A stretch of 64,000 bases of DNA from Cervus elaphus (GCF_910594005.1 NC_057848.1:51105616-51169615), one strand, 5' to 3'. Positions 11,508 through 23,194 are shown, counted from the stretch's first letter. Translations and numbers: made by a program. Notes: a model not told the origin generated them from the letters alone.

Positions 11508-13466
11508 TAAATATCTAGACAGTAAAGCTAGCTTTCTCTGGAATTAAATATACACACCTAACAGTACATCAAAAGGTGCATTAATGAAATACAAACTTTG
11601 TAGATTATATAGTTAATATATTCAAGTTTATTTCAGAAATTTACTATACATCATTTCTCAACACAATACAATTAAAGCTTAATGTTTTCTAAAAAAATAA
11701 AGCTTAATGTTTTCTAAAAGATCTTAATTTAAATTTTTAAAAAGTCTTAGTGGAAAAAACAGATTCCTTTAACAGCTAATGCTTTCTTCACAAGCTCATT
11801 TAAAGTAAACATAGCTTTCTCCAGCTAAATATTATATGAATTAAGGAAGAAGAGTATCCTCTAGGTCTATCATGATAACCACATGTCAGAGTGGATATTT
11901 TACTCTAGATTACAACAAAGCATCCTTGAAATACACATTGCAGCAGAATTGTAAATATAGTCAAGAAAGAGATAAAAGAGATAAAAGTTTACCTTAAAAT
12001 TTTTCAAACACTAATTTTTTTGTTTTGTTTTGTGATGATTGCTGGCAAGATATATATCTTCATTTGTTCCATAAATTCCCATTAGTGCCTCCTACAATCT
12101 CCAAGACTAAGCACTAGTCAAATAATTAATTGTTGCATTTCAATGCCAATATTATGTGTTGTGCAAAAGGAAACTTAAGTAATTATGCAATAGGCTGTAA
12201 CTAACTGAAATATGAATATTGCCTGTTTGCACCACTGCTCTTCAGATCTGCTACATGATTGTTAATGTTCACAACAGTGCAGTAATTGAATTATAGAACA
12301 TTGGCTACATGATTATTATGATCATAAAGTGCCATGTAATGGAAGTTCATGAAATAAAACCACAAATTCAGAGCTTATAAAGCAAAATTACATCATACAT
12401 CTTGCTCTCTTCTTCATGTTCTCTACTTCAAAAACTTACAACAATGATGTCCACATGGACAAAAAATGTTCATACAACTATATATCTTTTCAATTTCATG
12501 GAGGCTTTAAAATATTGCTATTAATGAGATCATTCCTAAAGTCATTTCCTTCGATCTCTTGCCTATGTCACTTCCTCAAACCAAGTCTTCTCAGGTCCAT
12601 GTCTCAGACTTCAAGTTTTAGACTTAACCAGATCTCAACTTATAATCTGACTTCCTACTCCCTCCTGTGGTTGCATAGTTTAGAGTTCTCTGTGTCTGTG
12701 TGCACTCTGTATCATTTTGGGACAATATGGTTCATGGGTTCTCAAGTCACAAGCTACTTATCAGCTCTTCAAAATGAGCTACCACATCTCAAATTACTGC
12801 AGACAGGCTTTTAAATAAATAGTGCAGAGACAAGTGACATCATATCTTACAATACGTACAAGTATAAATTCTAACTGTAGTAGAGACCTAAATGTAAAAA
12901 AATTAAATGCTGCTAGAAAATATGAGTGAACTATCCTTTAAGTTATATGGAGGGAAAGTTTTTCTAACTATGAAAAAAAACCTGTAAACTAATATGGAAT
13001 GATTTTTAGAACATAATATGAAAATATCCAAGCTCTAAAAAGATCTTACTCTGTGTAAAAAATTGGGGATATAAAAATGAACATATATCTGCTCATTTGT
13101 TTAAGAAATATACTAGAAACCGAATAGATTGGTTACCTACACATGGCAGGTGGGAAATTAGTGGCAAGAAGGGATTGGAATTGTGTAGCAGATATTAGGA
13201 GAAATGGCATTTTTAGAAAATCTGAATCTTGCAACAATATTAATGCTTCAAATACACTTCCTATGCTAAACATACGAAAAACATTAAAACCAACCAAGAT
13301 TATGAGGAGGTATTCAAATGGAATTCAAACACCCACAAATTAAAACAAATGATTATTTATAAATTATATAATCACACTTAAGGAACTGGAGTAGAAAGTA
13401 AGTGATGCAACTATAATAAGCAAATAGAGATTGCAGATAATTGAATCCCTGTACCAATGAGTAGTA
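11508..13466. other. Unique non-coding DNA
   Basis: No recognised gene. A 21-bp unit, aaagcttaatgttttctaaaa, occurs at 11674-11694 and 11699-11719 (period 25). The 132-codon frame at 12416-12814 has no recognisable domain or start context. 12890-13340 has faint resemblance to very old LINE 3' sequence, too weak to name. Confidence 0.45.
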
Positions 13467-13670
13467 GGCTTCCCTGTTGGCTCAGTGGTAAAGAATCCAC
13501 CTGCCAATACAGGAGATGTGAGTTCAATCTCTGGGTCAGGAAGATCCCCTGGAGAAGGAAATGGCAACCCATTCTAGTATTCTTGCTTGGGAAATTCCAT
13601 GGACAGAGGAGCTTGGCGGGCTACAATCCATGGGGTCACAGAAGAGTCAGACAGGACTTAGTGACTAACA
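13467..13670 (+). mobile_element. Bov-tA SINE
   Basis: Complete tRNA-derived head ('ggcttccctgttggctcagtgg'), box B region 'agttcaatctctgg', BovA unit and 3' end 'agagtcagacaggacttagtgactaa'. No clear target-site duplication is seen. Confidence 0.9.
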
Positions 13671-13773
13671 ACAAAAAGATTAATTTTCACTAGAACCACA
13701 GCCCACCAAATAAATAATGATCCATGTTCTAAACCTAAACTGCTTGCTAAAATAAAGATTCAAATATGACCCA

Positions 13774-13990
13774 GTGCATGTGTGCTAAGGTGCTTCAATC
13801 GTGTCTCTTTGCGACCCTATGGACTGTAGCCTACCAGGCTCCTCTGTCCATGGGATTCTTGAAGCAAGAATACTGGAGTGGGTTTCCAGGCCCTCCTCCA
13901 GGGGTTCTTCCTGACCCAGGGACTGAAACTGTGTCTCCTGTGGCTCCTGCATTTCAGGCAGATTCTTTACCACTGAGCCACAGAAAGCCC
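13774..13990 (-). mobile_element. Bov-tA SINE, antisense
   Basis: Reverse orientation: the 3' end lies at 13774 ('gtgcatgtgtgctaagg') and the tRNA-like head at about 13990 ('cactgagccacagaaagcccc'). The BovA unit and box B complement are readable between. A 91-codon frame on the plus strand is simply the antisense SINE. Confidence 0.88.
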
Positions 13991-14241
13991 CCTAATATAA
14001 CAGTTGAAAATTCTAGAATACAATACAAAGGAATTTATTAGAGATAGAAATATTACATAAAGACGAAGGTTTGGATCCACCAGGAAGCTATGATTATCAT
14101 GCTGTGTATGCACCAAAGAACCTCAAAATAAATGAAGCAAAAACTATTAGAATTGAAATAGAGAAATACTCAATTGTAGTTGGGAACTTCAAAATGCACT
14201 CAAAGAAAGTGAAAGAACTACTAGTCAGATAATCAGCAAAG

Positions 14242-15000
14242 TGTTAAATCAATGGGCAAGAGTTGTCTTCTGTGTATTGGCTCAAAATGGCCACTATGCT
14301 GCTTACCTCTTTATAAGATAGCACAAAGTCCACCAATGCCAGACTCAAATTTGTACATATCCAATTGCTTTAAATATAACTAAATAAGCATACTTTTAGT
14401 CACTTAGAGCTTGTTGCTGTTGTTTTAGTTGTCAAGTCATGCCCAACTCGTTTGTGACCCCATGAACTGCAGCCCACCAGGCTCCTCTATCCATGAGATT
14501 TCCCTGGCAGGAATACTGGTGTGGGTTGTCAATTTCCTTCTCCAGGGGATCTTCTGGACCTTAGAGATCAAGCCTTCATCTCATGCACTGGCAGGCAGAT
14601 TATTTACCACTGAGCCACCAAGGAAGCCCCTTTCAGAGCTTACCTACTTTATAATCCTTGTGGATTACACAAAACATCTGCTAACCATAGATAAGAAAAA
14701 CATTATATCTGTTTTAAAAAAAATCCAAACTACTGTTGCCCTTTGCAGCTCTCTAGCCCAGAGATGTTCTATCTACAGTTGTGTGACATCAACTAGCAAA
14801 AGTCCCCTCTCCAACCTTTTGTTCTCTCCTGAGAAATCCTTTGTACCATCCCCCTTCTGTATGGTGGCCTTGCACCACTCTTTATGTAGTTTCTTGTTGA
14901 ACTTTGTCCAAGTATTGCCTAATAAATCTTCCTATGTGCTACTGCTGCTCATGGTTGTATCTCTATCCTTATCTACTCTGAAATTCTCTAACTTACCACA
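14242..15000 (+). mobile_element. Solo LTR with 5-bp target duplication
   Basis: Inserted into the old L1, which reads on across it. The element starts TG (tgttaaatcaa) and ends CA (aacttaccaca). It is flanked by caaag at 14237-14241 and 15001-15005, as expected for retroviral integration. AATAAA at 14920-14925 fits a plus-strand polyadenylation signal within R. Subtracting the Bov-tA at 14413-14634 and its duplication leaves about 530 bp. No PBS, PPT or viral gene is beside it, so it is a solo LTR left by recombination. The family is not identified. Confidence 0.72.
14413..14634 (-). mobile_element. Bov-tA SINE inside the solo LTR
   Basis: Antisense Bov-tA, from 'gttgctgttgttttagttgtc' (3' end) to 'ccaccaaggaagcccc' (head). 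Short direct repeat agagctt lies at 14406-14412 and 14635-14641. The 209-codon plus-strand frame 14429-15058 is a chance frame through this SINE and the LTR. Confidence 0.88.
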
Positions 15001-15138
15001 CAAAGTTACAGAAGATATGAAAAATGGCATCAACCAACATGATATAATTAAAATATAGAGCACTCTACCCAACAAGAACAGATAATTAAACTTTTTACAT
15101 GCCCATGGAACATTCACAAATATAAACCATACTGTGTC

Positions 15139-15160
15139 TATGTGTGTGTGTGTGTGTGTA
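15139..15160. repeat. (TG)n microsatellite in L1M
   Basis: Alternating TG tract, about 20 bp, inside the endonuclease part of the old L1. Confidence 0.8.
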
Positions 15161-16160
15161 TTTAAATTATACAAAATATTCTCTGGCATAAACAAATCCA
15201 ATAGGAAATCAATAGCAGAAGGGCACTGGAAAATCATGAAACACTTGGAAATTAACATTTTAAAATTATTTATGGGTCAAGGAGCAGGTATTGAATGAAT
15301 TAAAAATAAGTATACAGAACTAAATGCATATGAAAATATAAAATAAAATATGTGGGATACAGCTAAAGCAGTGGTAACAGGGAATTCTTTTTAGCATTAA
15401 ATGCTTATATTAAAAGAGGAAGGTCCTGAAATCAGTAATCTTCCTCAAAACACTAGAATAAGAAGGGAAAAATTAACCCAATACAATCAAAAGGGAGGAA
15501 ATAAAGATTAGAGTAAAAATCAATGATATTTAAATTAGGAAAATAATAGGGGAAATCAATCGAACAAAATGTAAGTTGTGAAAATTAACACAATGAATAA
15601 ACCTGCAGCAAAACTGAAAAAAATTCACAAAAAGACCAAAAAAATCAATATCAATAATTAAATAGAAGATAATCACAATAGATTTTGTATTCATTAAAAG
15701 TATAAGTGAATATTGTGAACAGCAATGTGTTCATAAATTCAACAACTTAGGAGAAATAAACCAATTATCCCAACATATCAAACTGCCAAAATACAACCAA
15801 CATGAATTTTATAATATGAGTAGTCTATTATCATTCATAATTTTGAATTAAAAACTAAGTATCTCATATAAATGAAATCTAGAGACTCAGACAGTTTCTA
15901 TACAGAATTCCACTAAACATCTGAAGAAAAATTAGCACCAATTTTACATAATCTATTGCAGAGTATAGAAGAAGACACTTTCTGGCCCATTTTATGAAAC
16001 CGGCATTATTCCAATAGCAAAATGACACAAACAATACAAAAATATGAAAATACAAATCAATATCTCTTGCACCCTTTATTCCAAAAATGTTTAAAAAAAA
16101 TCAGTTAATTGAATTCCTCAATGGAGAAAAGAAATATATACCATTATCAAATGGCACTTA

Positions 16161-17283
16161 TTCAACCATAGAAATTTTGATAGAGGTTTCATTGAACATA
16201 CACATGGTTTGAGTTTAAAGGATATTTTGTTAATATGAATTTTTGTGATCCATGAACACATAATACTTTTCCACTTACTTGTGTCTTCAGCTTCTTTTAT
16301 AAAAGTCTTTTGCTCTCAGTGTGTAAATCTTTCACCTGTTTGGTTAATTTTATTCCAAATTATTTCCTTGCCTTTGATGGGATTTTTTTTCTTTTTCAGA
16401 TAGTTCATCATTACCATATAGAAATGAAATTGATTTTTGTATATTGATTTTGTATCATGAAATTTTATTGAATTTGTTTAATTTAAATTGCTTTGGTGGT
16501 GTCTTTAGAATGTTCTCAATGTAGTATCACATCATCTGCAAATAAAGATAATTTTACTTCTAACTTTTCAATTTAGACGCCTTATATTTCTTTTTCTTGT
16601 TTGATTACCCTGGGTAGGAATTTCAGTACTATGTTAAATAGAAGTAGGAAGAGTGGGCACTCTTATCTTATTTCTGATCTTTGAGGGAAAAATTTCAATA
16701 ATTTGGGGCTTCTCTAATGGCTCAGATGGTAAAGAATCTGCCTGCAATGCAGGAGACTCAGGTTCGATCCTTGGGTCAGGAACTGCTGCTGGAGAAGGGA
16801 ATGGCTACCTACTCCAGTATTATTGCCTGGAGAATTCCATGACAGAGGAGCACTGAGTATGATGTTAGCTGTTGCCTTGTCATATAGGGCCTTTATGATT
16901 TTGAGGCATTTCATTCTATACACCTCTTTTTGGTTGCTAGTTGGTATTCTTGTGAAGCATACTAACTGTCAATGTTTCCATTATTTATTTTAGGCTTTTC
17001 AACCTATAAATGATGCATTTTCATCACATTGTCTAAGGTAAGCAGTTGTGTATCATCTGCAAATTTGTTGCAGCTTTCTCAGTCTTTACCAAAGTCACTG
17101 ATTAACACAGCTTGAGACTCTCCTCCAGTGCATTGCTATTGCATGAAGAATGTATAAACCACTGATTTTGAGTCTGCATCTTTATTTTCTTAGCAGCAAC
17201 TACAGGTTTAAATAGAATTCTTAATGTTCTTCTTATCTCAACACTTGATGTATGTATGGAAGAAATAGCTGTGCCACCACTGC
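16161..17283 (-). mobile_element. Inverted L1 ORF2 fragment plus unidentified segment
   Basis: 16168 to about 16950 reads as antisense L1 RT region: 'attgatttttgtatattgattttgtat', 'tcatctgcaaataaagataa', and 'tcatatagggcctttatgatttt', which corresponds to the IKALYDKATANI block on the minus strand. The rest, about 16980-17283, is not recognisable as L1. The plus-strand L1M stops at 16160 in the 'NGEK' block and resumes at 17284 in the next block. The whole piece was therefore inserted or inverted within it. Confidence 0.6.
16705..16850 (+). mobile_element. Bov-tA SINE, 3' part missing
   Basis: Head 'ggggcttctctaatggctcagatgg' to 'gagaattccatgacagaggag', then straight back to antisense L1 ('cactgagtatgatgttagc'). 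The last ~60 bp of a normal Bov-tA are absent, which is unusual because retroposons lose 5' ends. A later deletion is likely. Confidence 0.85.
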
Positions 17284-17649
17284 CAATCACACCCTTTCAC
17301 CACTTTTATCTAGCCACAGCAATACAGTAAGAAAAATAAATGAAAGGCACACAGATTGCAAAGAAACAAAACTATTATGTTTGTATTCGACATGACTATC
17401 TATGTAGAAAATCTCAAATAAATTATGAAAAGTTCTTAGAACTAACAAGTGAATACAACAATGTAACAAGATACAAGATCAACAAGCAAAAATCAGTTGC
17501 ACCTCCATGTATCCACAGTTAGCATATAAAAATAAGAATTTAAAATATTATACTGTCTATAATTTCCAGAAGCAATTTAATAGCTATAAATAACACAAAA
17601 CATGCAAAGAATATACATGCTAAAAATTGTAAACTGATAATAAAAAACT

Positions 17650-17864
17650 GGCCTTCCTATGTGGCACGAGTGGTAAAGAATCTGCCTGCCAATGCAGGGG
17701 ATGCAAGAGACACAGTTTCCATCCCTGGGTCAGGAAGATCCCCTGGAACAGGAAATAGCAACCCACTCCAGTATTGTTGCCTGAGAAATCCCATGGACAG
17801 ATGAGCCTGGTGGGCTACAGTCAATGGGGCTCCAGAGTTGGACACAACTGAGCCATTGAACACA
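17650..17864 (+). mobile_element. Bov-tA SINE in L1M
   Basis: Head 'ggccttcctatgtggcacgagtgg' (a variant of the usual ggcttccctggtggctcagtgg), BovA unit, 3' end 'agttggacacaactgagcc'. A diverged, older copy. Confidence 0.87.
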
Positions 17865-18708
17865 CAATAAAGAAATCAAAGAATACTAAAATAATATGAC
17901 TACCATACCAAATTATTGGATTGGAACATGTGAATTCTCTCCAAATGAATCAATGTTTAATTAAGCAACTATCAAAATTTAGCAGGGCCTTTGTAGATAT
18001 AGACAAACTAATCTAAAATGTATATAGAAAGCTAGAATAACTAAAATAATCTTGACAAAGAATAATATGAGAAGAATCACTCTCCCCAATATTAAGGCTT
18101 ACTGTATGGCTACACAAATTAAAACAGTGTGGTGTATTATAGAGGAATAAAACATAAATAAATGAAACATAATAAAACCCAGAAATTTACCCACAAAAAT
18201 ATGTCCAACCAGTTTTGGAAAAAAAAAAAGAAGAATGCATTAAGTGAATAAAGGATGAGCTTTTTAGCAAAATGATTATGGACATCCATTGGCTGAAATA
18301 AAAATACTTTTAGTAAAAAACATAGGAGAAATATCTCAGAGAACAAGAGCTTTGTTAAGACTTCTTAGATTTGACAGCAAAAATATGGCTTTTAAAAGGG
18401 AAAAAAAATGATAGCTTGGAACTCATCAAGATTAATTAATTTTCATCTGTGAAAGAATCTGTACAGAAGATGAAAAGACAAGCTGAATACTGGGAGGAAT
18501 TATTTTCAAATCACATATTCAATAAAGGATTTATTATTAACAATCAGAATATATAAAGAATGGCATAAACAATAAGCAAATGAACTAATTAGAAAATGGG
18601 CAGAAGGCATGAAAACATATTCTACCAAAAAAGATTTACAGGTGGCAAATAAGCACATGAAAAGATTTTCAATATCATTGGTAAAAGAAAATGCAAGTTA
18701 AAACCAGA

Positions 18709-18752
18709 ATTCAGTTCAGTTTAGTTCAGTCGCTCAGTCGTGTCCGACTCTT
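18709..18752 (-). mobile_element. Extremely truncated BovB 3' tail
   Basis: Only about 44 bp: antisense ACTGA repeats followed by 'cgctcagtcgtgtccgactctt', the last bases of BovB. It lies inside the old L1 just before a BovA2. It could also be a stray 3' tail of a BovB-mobilised SINE. Confidence 0.6.
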
Positions 18753-18772
18753 CAGACCCCAGTAAACAGTTA

Positions 18773-19045
18773 GGACGGAAAAGGCAATGGCACTCCACTC
18801 CAGTACTCTTGCCTGGAAAATCCCGTGGACGGAGAAGCCTGGTAGGCTGCAGTCCATGGGGTCGCTAAGAGTCGGACACGACTGAATGACTTCACTTTCA
18901 CTTTTCACTTTCATGCATTGGAGAAGGAAATGGCAACCCACTCCAGTGTTCTTGCCTGGAGAATCCCAGGGACGGAGGAGCCTGGTGGGCTGCTGTCTAT
19001 GGGGTCGCACAGAATCAGACATGACTGACGTGACTTAGTAGCAGC
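18773..19045 (+). mobile_element. BovA2 SINE (dimer)
   Basis: Two BovA units ('ggcaatggcactccactcc' and 'ggcaacccactccagtg') joined by the 'cttcactttcacttttcactttcatgcattgg' linker, ending in the agcagca tail. Exact 9-bp target duplication aaacagtta at 18764-18772 and 19046-19054. Confidence 0.92.
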
Positions 19046-19615
19046 AAACAGTTATGAGAATAGCTCAATCAAAAATAGTGGGGTCGGTCCTAAGATGGTG
19101 GAGGAATAGGATGGAGAGACCACTTCCTCCCTCACAAATTCATCAAAAGATCATTTGAACGCTGAGCAAATTCCACAAAACAACTTCTGAACACTGGTGG
19201 AGGACACCAGGCACCCAGAAAGGGAGCCCATTGTCTTAGAAAGGAGGTAGGACAAAATAAAAAAGATTAAAAGAGAGACAAAAGAATTAGGAACAGAGAC
19301 TTGTCCCGGAGAGGGAGTTGTGAAGTCGGAGAAGTTTCCAAACACCAGGAAACCCTCTCACTGGTGGGCCTGTGGGAAGTTTTGGAATCTGAGAGGATAG
19401 TATAAGAGGGAGGAAAAAAAATAACCCACAGGTTACACTCCTAATCGCAACTCCCAGTGGAGAAATAGCCCAGACTCTCACATCCATCAACAGCAAGTGG
19501 GGGCTGCACAGGGAGGCAAGGGCTGCATTGCTTAGGGTAAGACCAGGCCTGAATGCCCTGAGGACAATCTAAGGGAGCTAACATGAGATAGCAACCCAAA
19601 CTGTGGGATAGCCAG

Positions 19616-19632
19616 AGAGAGAGAGAGAGAGG
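19616..19632. repeat. (GA)n tract in L1 5' UTR
   Basis: Alternating AG run followed by A-rich sequence within the L1 leader. Confidence 0.8.
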
Positions 19633-20934
19633 AAAAAAGAGAAAGATAGGGAGAACTTTCCTGGGAAAAGCTCTAACGTAAGGCACTGCCAGGCCTGCTC
19701 ACAGAACAAAGGACTGAGTGAATACCAGAGGAGAGCTAGCCAGCTGTGGACCAGCCTATACCCCACAGGAGGCAGAGAGGCAGGCAGGTGACAGCCAGAG
19801 CTGTCAGAAGGCAAGGGGCAATCTCGGCCCCAGAGATGGCATCCTCCACCAAACTGCAAGCAGGCTCCCAGTTGCTAATCAAGTCTTCCTGGGATCCTGG
19901 ATGGTTGACATCTGCCAGGTGGGCCACAGCCAGAGATCTGCTCCCCAGAGGAGACACATGGCACACCTGAGACGGCACTCCTGCTGCGCACCCAGGAAAC
20001 CGAGCGGCTGGGACCAGGGAGGTTATAAGATGCACTGCCCACCTAGGGAGAGTGAGCTTGCCAAGCACCTGGTCACCTGAGCTGCTCGGACCTGGGAAGG
20101 GCACAAAACTCAGGCCCATCTGAGCCTATGCCTTTGGGGAGTACCCGAGAACTTGAACCTGAGTGGCTTAGACCTGGGAAGTGCACGCAACCCAGGGCCT
20201 GCTTTAGACAGTTCCCCTCAGAGCAACCTGGAGCCTGAGCAGTATAGATTGGAGAGCACACACACTGTGAGCGGGGGCAAACCCAGTGTGGCTGAGACAC
20301 TGGGAGCACTCCCCACACACGCCAGTGATGTTAGTTTGCAGTGTTCCTCCCTCCCCACAGTACGACTGAACAAGTGAGCCTCAATAAGTGACCACCTTTG
20401 TCCCCTTTTGTCAGGGTGGAAATTAGACACTGAAGAGACTTGCAAACAGAGGAAGCCAAAATAAACAAAGAAGAGGGAACTGCTTTGGAAGTGACAGATG
20501 CAACAAATTAAAACACTGTAGTTAGCACCAACTAAATAGAAAGGGGCCTATAGATCTTGAGAAGGAGTATAAGCTGGAACAAGGATATATCTGAAACTGA
20601 ACTGACTCCACACTGCCCTCAACAGCTTCAGAGAAATTCCTAGATATATTTTACTATTACCATTTTAAAATTTTTTAATTTCTTTTTATATTTAAGTTCT
20701 TTATTACTAATTTGATTTTCATTTTTATAACCTAATATTACCTTGAAAAAAAGACCCTAATTTTAAAGAAAAATTTCTACATACTTTTATAGCTATTGAG
20801 ATTTTGTTTTGTTTCTTTGTAATTGTATTTTTGAGAGTCTAGCTTTAGATATTTAATCTTTGCTTTATGGTATTAGTTATCAATTTTGTACCTTTAAGAA
20901 TCCAATCTTCAGTACCCATTTTTACTAAGGAGTG

Positions 20935-21380
20935 TGATTATTGGCTTGATTGCCCTCTTCCCCTTTTGACTCTCTTCTTTCTCTCCCAGGTCACCTCTGT
21001 TTCCTCCCTCCCTCTTATCTTCTCTACCCTACTCTGTGAATCTCTTTGGGTATTCCGGGCTGTGGAGAACACTTAGGGAACTGATTACTGGCTAGATCTG
21101 TCTCTCTCCTTTTGATTCCCCCTCATCTCTTCCTCGCCTGGTCACTCTATCTCCTTCCTCCCTCTTCTCTTCTCTATAGAAATCTGTGAACCTCTCTGGG
21201 TGTTCCAGACTGTGGAGAGCACACAGGGAATTGATTACTAGCTAGATTGCTTTCTCCCCTTTTGATTGCCCCTCTTCTCCTCCTGGTCACCTCTATCTCC
21301 CTCCTACCACTTCTCTTCTCCATGTAACTCTGTGAACCTCTCTGGGTGTCCCTCACCGTGGAGAATCGTTTTTCCATTAA
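20935..21380 (+). repeat. Three ~148-bp tandem monomers in L1 5' UTR
   Basis: A pyrimidine-rich unit ending in 'tgtgaacctctctgggtgttcc...gtggaga...cagggaattgattactagctaga' occurs three times. The 'tgtgaa' anchor is at 21035, 21185 and 21331, giving periods of 150 and 146 bp. The 'gggaa-tgattac' anchor is at 21076 and 21226. Copies are clearly diverged. Tandem monomers in L1 leaders are known from mouse; here the block may reflect promoter duplication. Confidence 0.75.
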
Positions 21381-21899
21381 CCTAGATGTTTTATCATGAG
21401 TGTGGCATGAATGGAGAAGTCTTGAGGCTACTGCAAGAATAAGACTGAAAACCAGAGACAAGAGGCTTAAATCCAAAACCAGAGAACTCCAGAAAACTCC
21501 TGAATCCAGGGAACATTAATCTACAAGAGCTCATTCAAAAGCCTCCATACCTACACTGAAACCAAGCTCCACCCAAGAGCCAACAAGTTCCAGAACAAGA
21601 CATAGCAAGCTAATTCTCCAACAACACAGGAACATAAAACTAAGCATTAAAATACAGGTGGCCAAAAGTAACACCAAACCCATAGATACCTCAAAACTCA
21701 CTACTGGAAACTTCATTGCACTCCAGAGAGAAGAGATCAAGCTCCACCCACCAGAACACTGATGCAAGCTTCACTAACTAGGAAACCTTGACAAGCCACT
21801 CGTCCAACCCCACTAACAGGGAGGAACCTCCACAATAAAGAGGAAGCACAAACTTCCAGCATACAGAAAGGCCACACCAAACACAGCAATCTAAACAAA

Positions 21900-22250
21900 A
21901 TGAAAAGGCAGAGAAATATTCATCAGGTAAAGGAACATGATAAATGCCCACCAAACAAAACAAAAGAGGAGAGGATAGGGAGTCTACCTAAAAAAGCATT
22001 CAGAATAATGATAATAAAAATGATCCAAAATCTTGAAAATAAAATGGAGCTACAGATAAACAGCCTGGAGACAAGGATTGAGAAGATGCAAGAAATGTTT
22101 AACAAGGACCTAGAAGAAATAAAAAAGAGTCAATCAATATTGAATAATGCAATAACTGAGATAAAAAACACTCTGGAGGGAACCAACAGTAGAATAACTG
22201 AGACAGAAGATAGGATAATGAAGTGGAAGACAGAATGGTGGAAATGGTGA
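21900..22250 (+). pseudogene. L1 ORF1 N-terminal fragment
   Basis: 116-codon frame for the RNA-binding ORF1 protein of L1. It begins MKRQRNIHQ and has a leucine/isoleucine heptad coiled-coil stretch at about residues 40-105 ('MIQNLENKMELQINSLETRI' region), typical of the trimerising domain. It stops at 22250. The RRM region follows in another frame ('NIQIIGVPEED' block near 22330-22365), so a frameshift has killed it. The start follows a CAAA-rich leader end, as in other ruminant L1s. Confidence 0.82.
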
Positions 22251-22535
22251 AGCAGAGAGGAAAAAAGAAAAAAGAATTTAAAGAATGAGGGTAACCTCAG
22301 AGACCTCTGGGACAATGTCAAGCACCCCAACATTCAAATCATAGGAGTCCCAGAAGAAGACAAAAGGAAAGGCCATGAGAAAATACTTGAGGAGATAACA
22401 GTTGAAAACTTCCCTAAAATGGGGAAGGAAATAGTCACCCAGGTCCAAGAAACCCAGAGACTCCCAAACAGGATAAACCTAAGGTGAAACACCCCAAGAC
22501 ACATATTAATTAAATTAATGAAGATCAAAGACAAA

Positions 22536-23194
22536 GTCAGTTCAGTCAGTTCAGTCGCTCAGTCCTGTCTGACCCTTTGCGACCCCATGAATCGCAGCAC
22601 GCCAGGCCTCCCTGTCCATCACCAACTCCCGGAGTTGACTCAAACTCATGCCCATCGAGTCGGTGATGCCATCCAGCCATCTCATCCTCTGTCGTCCCCT
22701 TCTCCTCCTGCCCCCAATCCCTCCAAGCATCAGGGTCTTTTCCGATGAGTGAACTCTTCGCATGAGGTGGCCAAAGTATTGGAGTGTCAGTTTCAGCATC
22801 AGTCCTTCCGATGAACACCCAGGACTGACCTCCTTCAGGATGGACTGGTTGGATCTCCTTGCAGTCCAAGGGACTCTCAAGAGTCTTCTCCAACACCACA
22901 GTTCAAAAGCATCAATTTTTCTGCACTCAGCTTTCTTCACAGTCCAACTCTCAATCCATATATGACCACTGGAAAAACCATAGCCTTGACTAGAAGGACC
23001 TTTGTTGGCAAAGTAATGTCTCTGCTTTTTAATATGCTGTCTAGGTTGGTCATAACTTTCATTTCATGGCTGCAGTCACCACCTGCAGTGATTTTGGAGC
23101 CCCAAAAAATAAAGTCTGACACTGTTTCCACTGTCTCCCAATCTATTTCCCATGAGGTGATGGGACCAGATGCCATGATCTTAGTTTTCTGAAT
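22536..23194 (-). mobile_element. BovB 3' end, antisense
   Basis: The 3' tail lies at 22536 (antisense ACTGA repeats) and the 5' truncation at about 23194, in the 'aacattcagaaaactaag' block. Frames 22551-22940 and 22937-23176 (minus) give the BovB C-terminal protein in two phases. It abuts the broken L1 ORF1 on the left and MaLR-like sequence on the right. Confidence 0.9.

Larger units (their letters stand above)
14041..19077 (+). mobile_element. Old L1M LINE (ORF2), multiply interrupted
   Basis: One mammalian-wide L1 copy can be followed in pieces on the plus strand. They are the endonuclease region at 14041-14241; 15001-16160, with the 'gtgggatacagctaaagcagtggt' block near 15352 and RT start; 17284-18708, the RT to C-terminal region with 'ttggattggaaca'-type and 'aaaatgggcagaagg' blocks; and a last piece to 19077. 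The joins are colinear across a solo LTR (14242-15000), an inverted L1 (16161-17283) and SINEs. No open frame survives. The 3' end is replaced by a younger L1 at 19078. Confidence 0.75.
19078..22535 (+). mobile_element. Ruminant L1, 5' UTR and ORF1 start, 3' part missing
   Basis: Starts close to 19078 with the 'tcctaagatggtggaggaata' promoter-type sequence of ruminant L1s. It continues as an unusually long 5' UTR (about 2.8 kb) to the ORF1 start codon at 21900. ORF1 is readable in two frames to 22535 and then ends abruptly at an antisense BovB. ORF2 and the 3' UTR are absent. This is the reverse of normal 5' truncation and implies a deletion or rearrangement after insertion. The 5' UTR is GC-richer than its surroundings and contains a tandem block at 20935-21380. 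Confidence 0.82.

Noticed and set aside
11674..11719. 21-bp direct repeat as a target-site duplication
   Set aside because: The copies are only 4 bp apart with no element between them; it is a small tandem duplication.
12416..12814. 132-codon plus-strand frame in unique DNA
   Set aside because: AT-rich composition, no recognisable domain, no promoter or splice context; it fits a chance frame.
14429..15058. 209-codon plus-strand reading frame, the second longest in the window
   Set aside because: Its first third is an antisense Bov-tA SINE and the rest runs through the solo LTR into L1M. No domain is visible.
19718..20119. Overlapping frames of 120 and 127 codons on both strands
   Set aside because: They lie in the GC-richer, non-coding L1 5' UTR. 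Mirror-image openness on both strands indicates composition and not coding.
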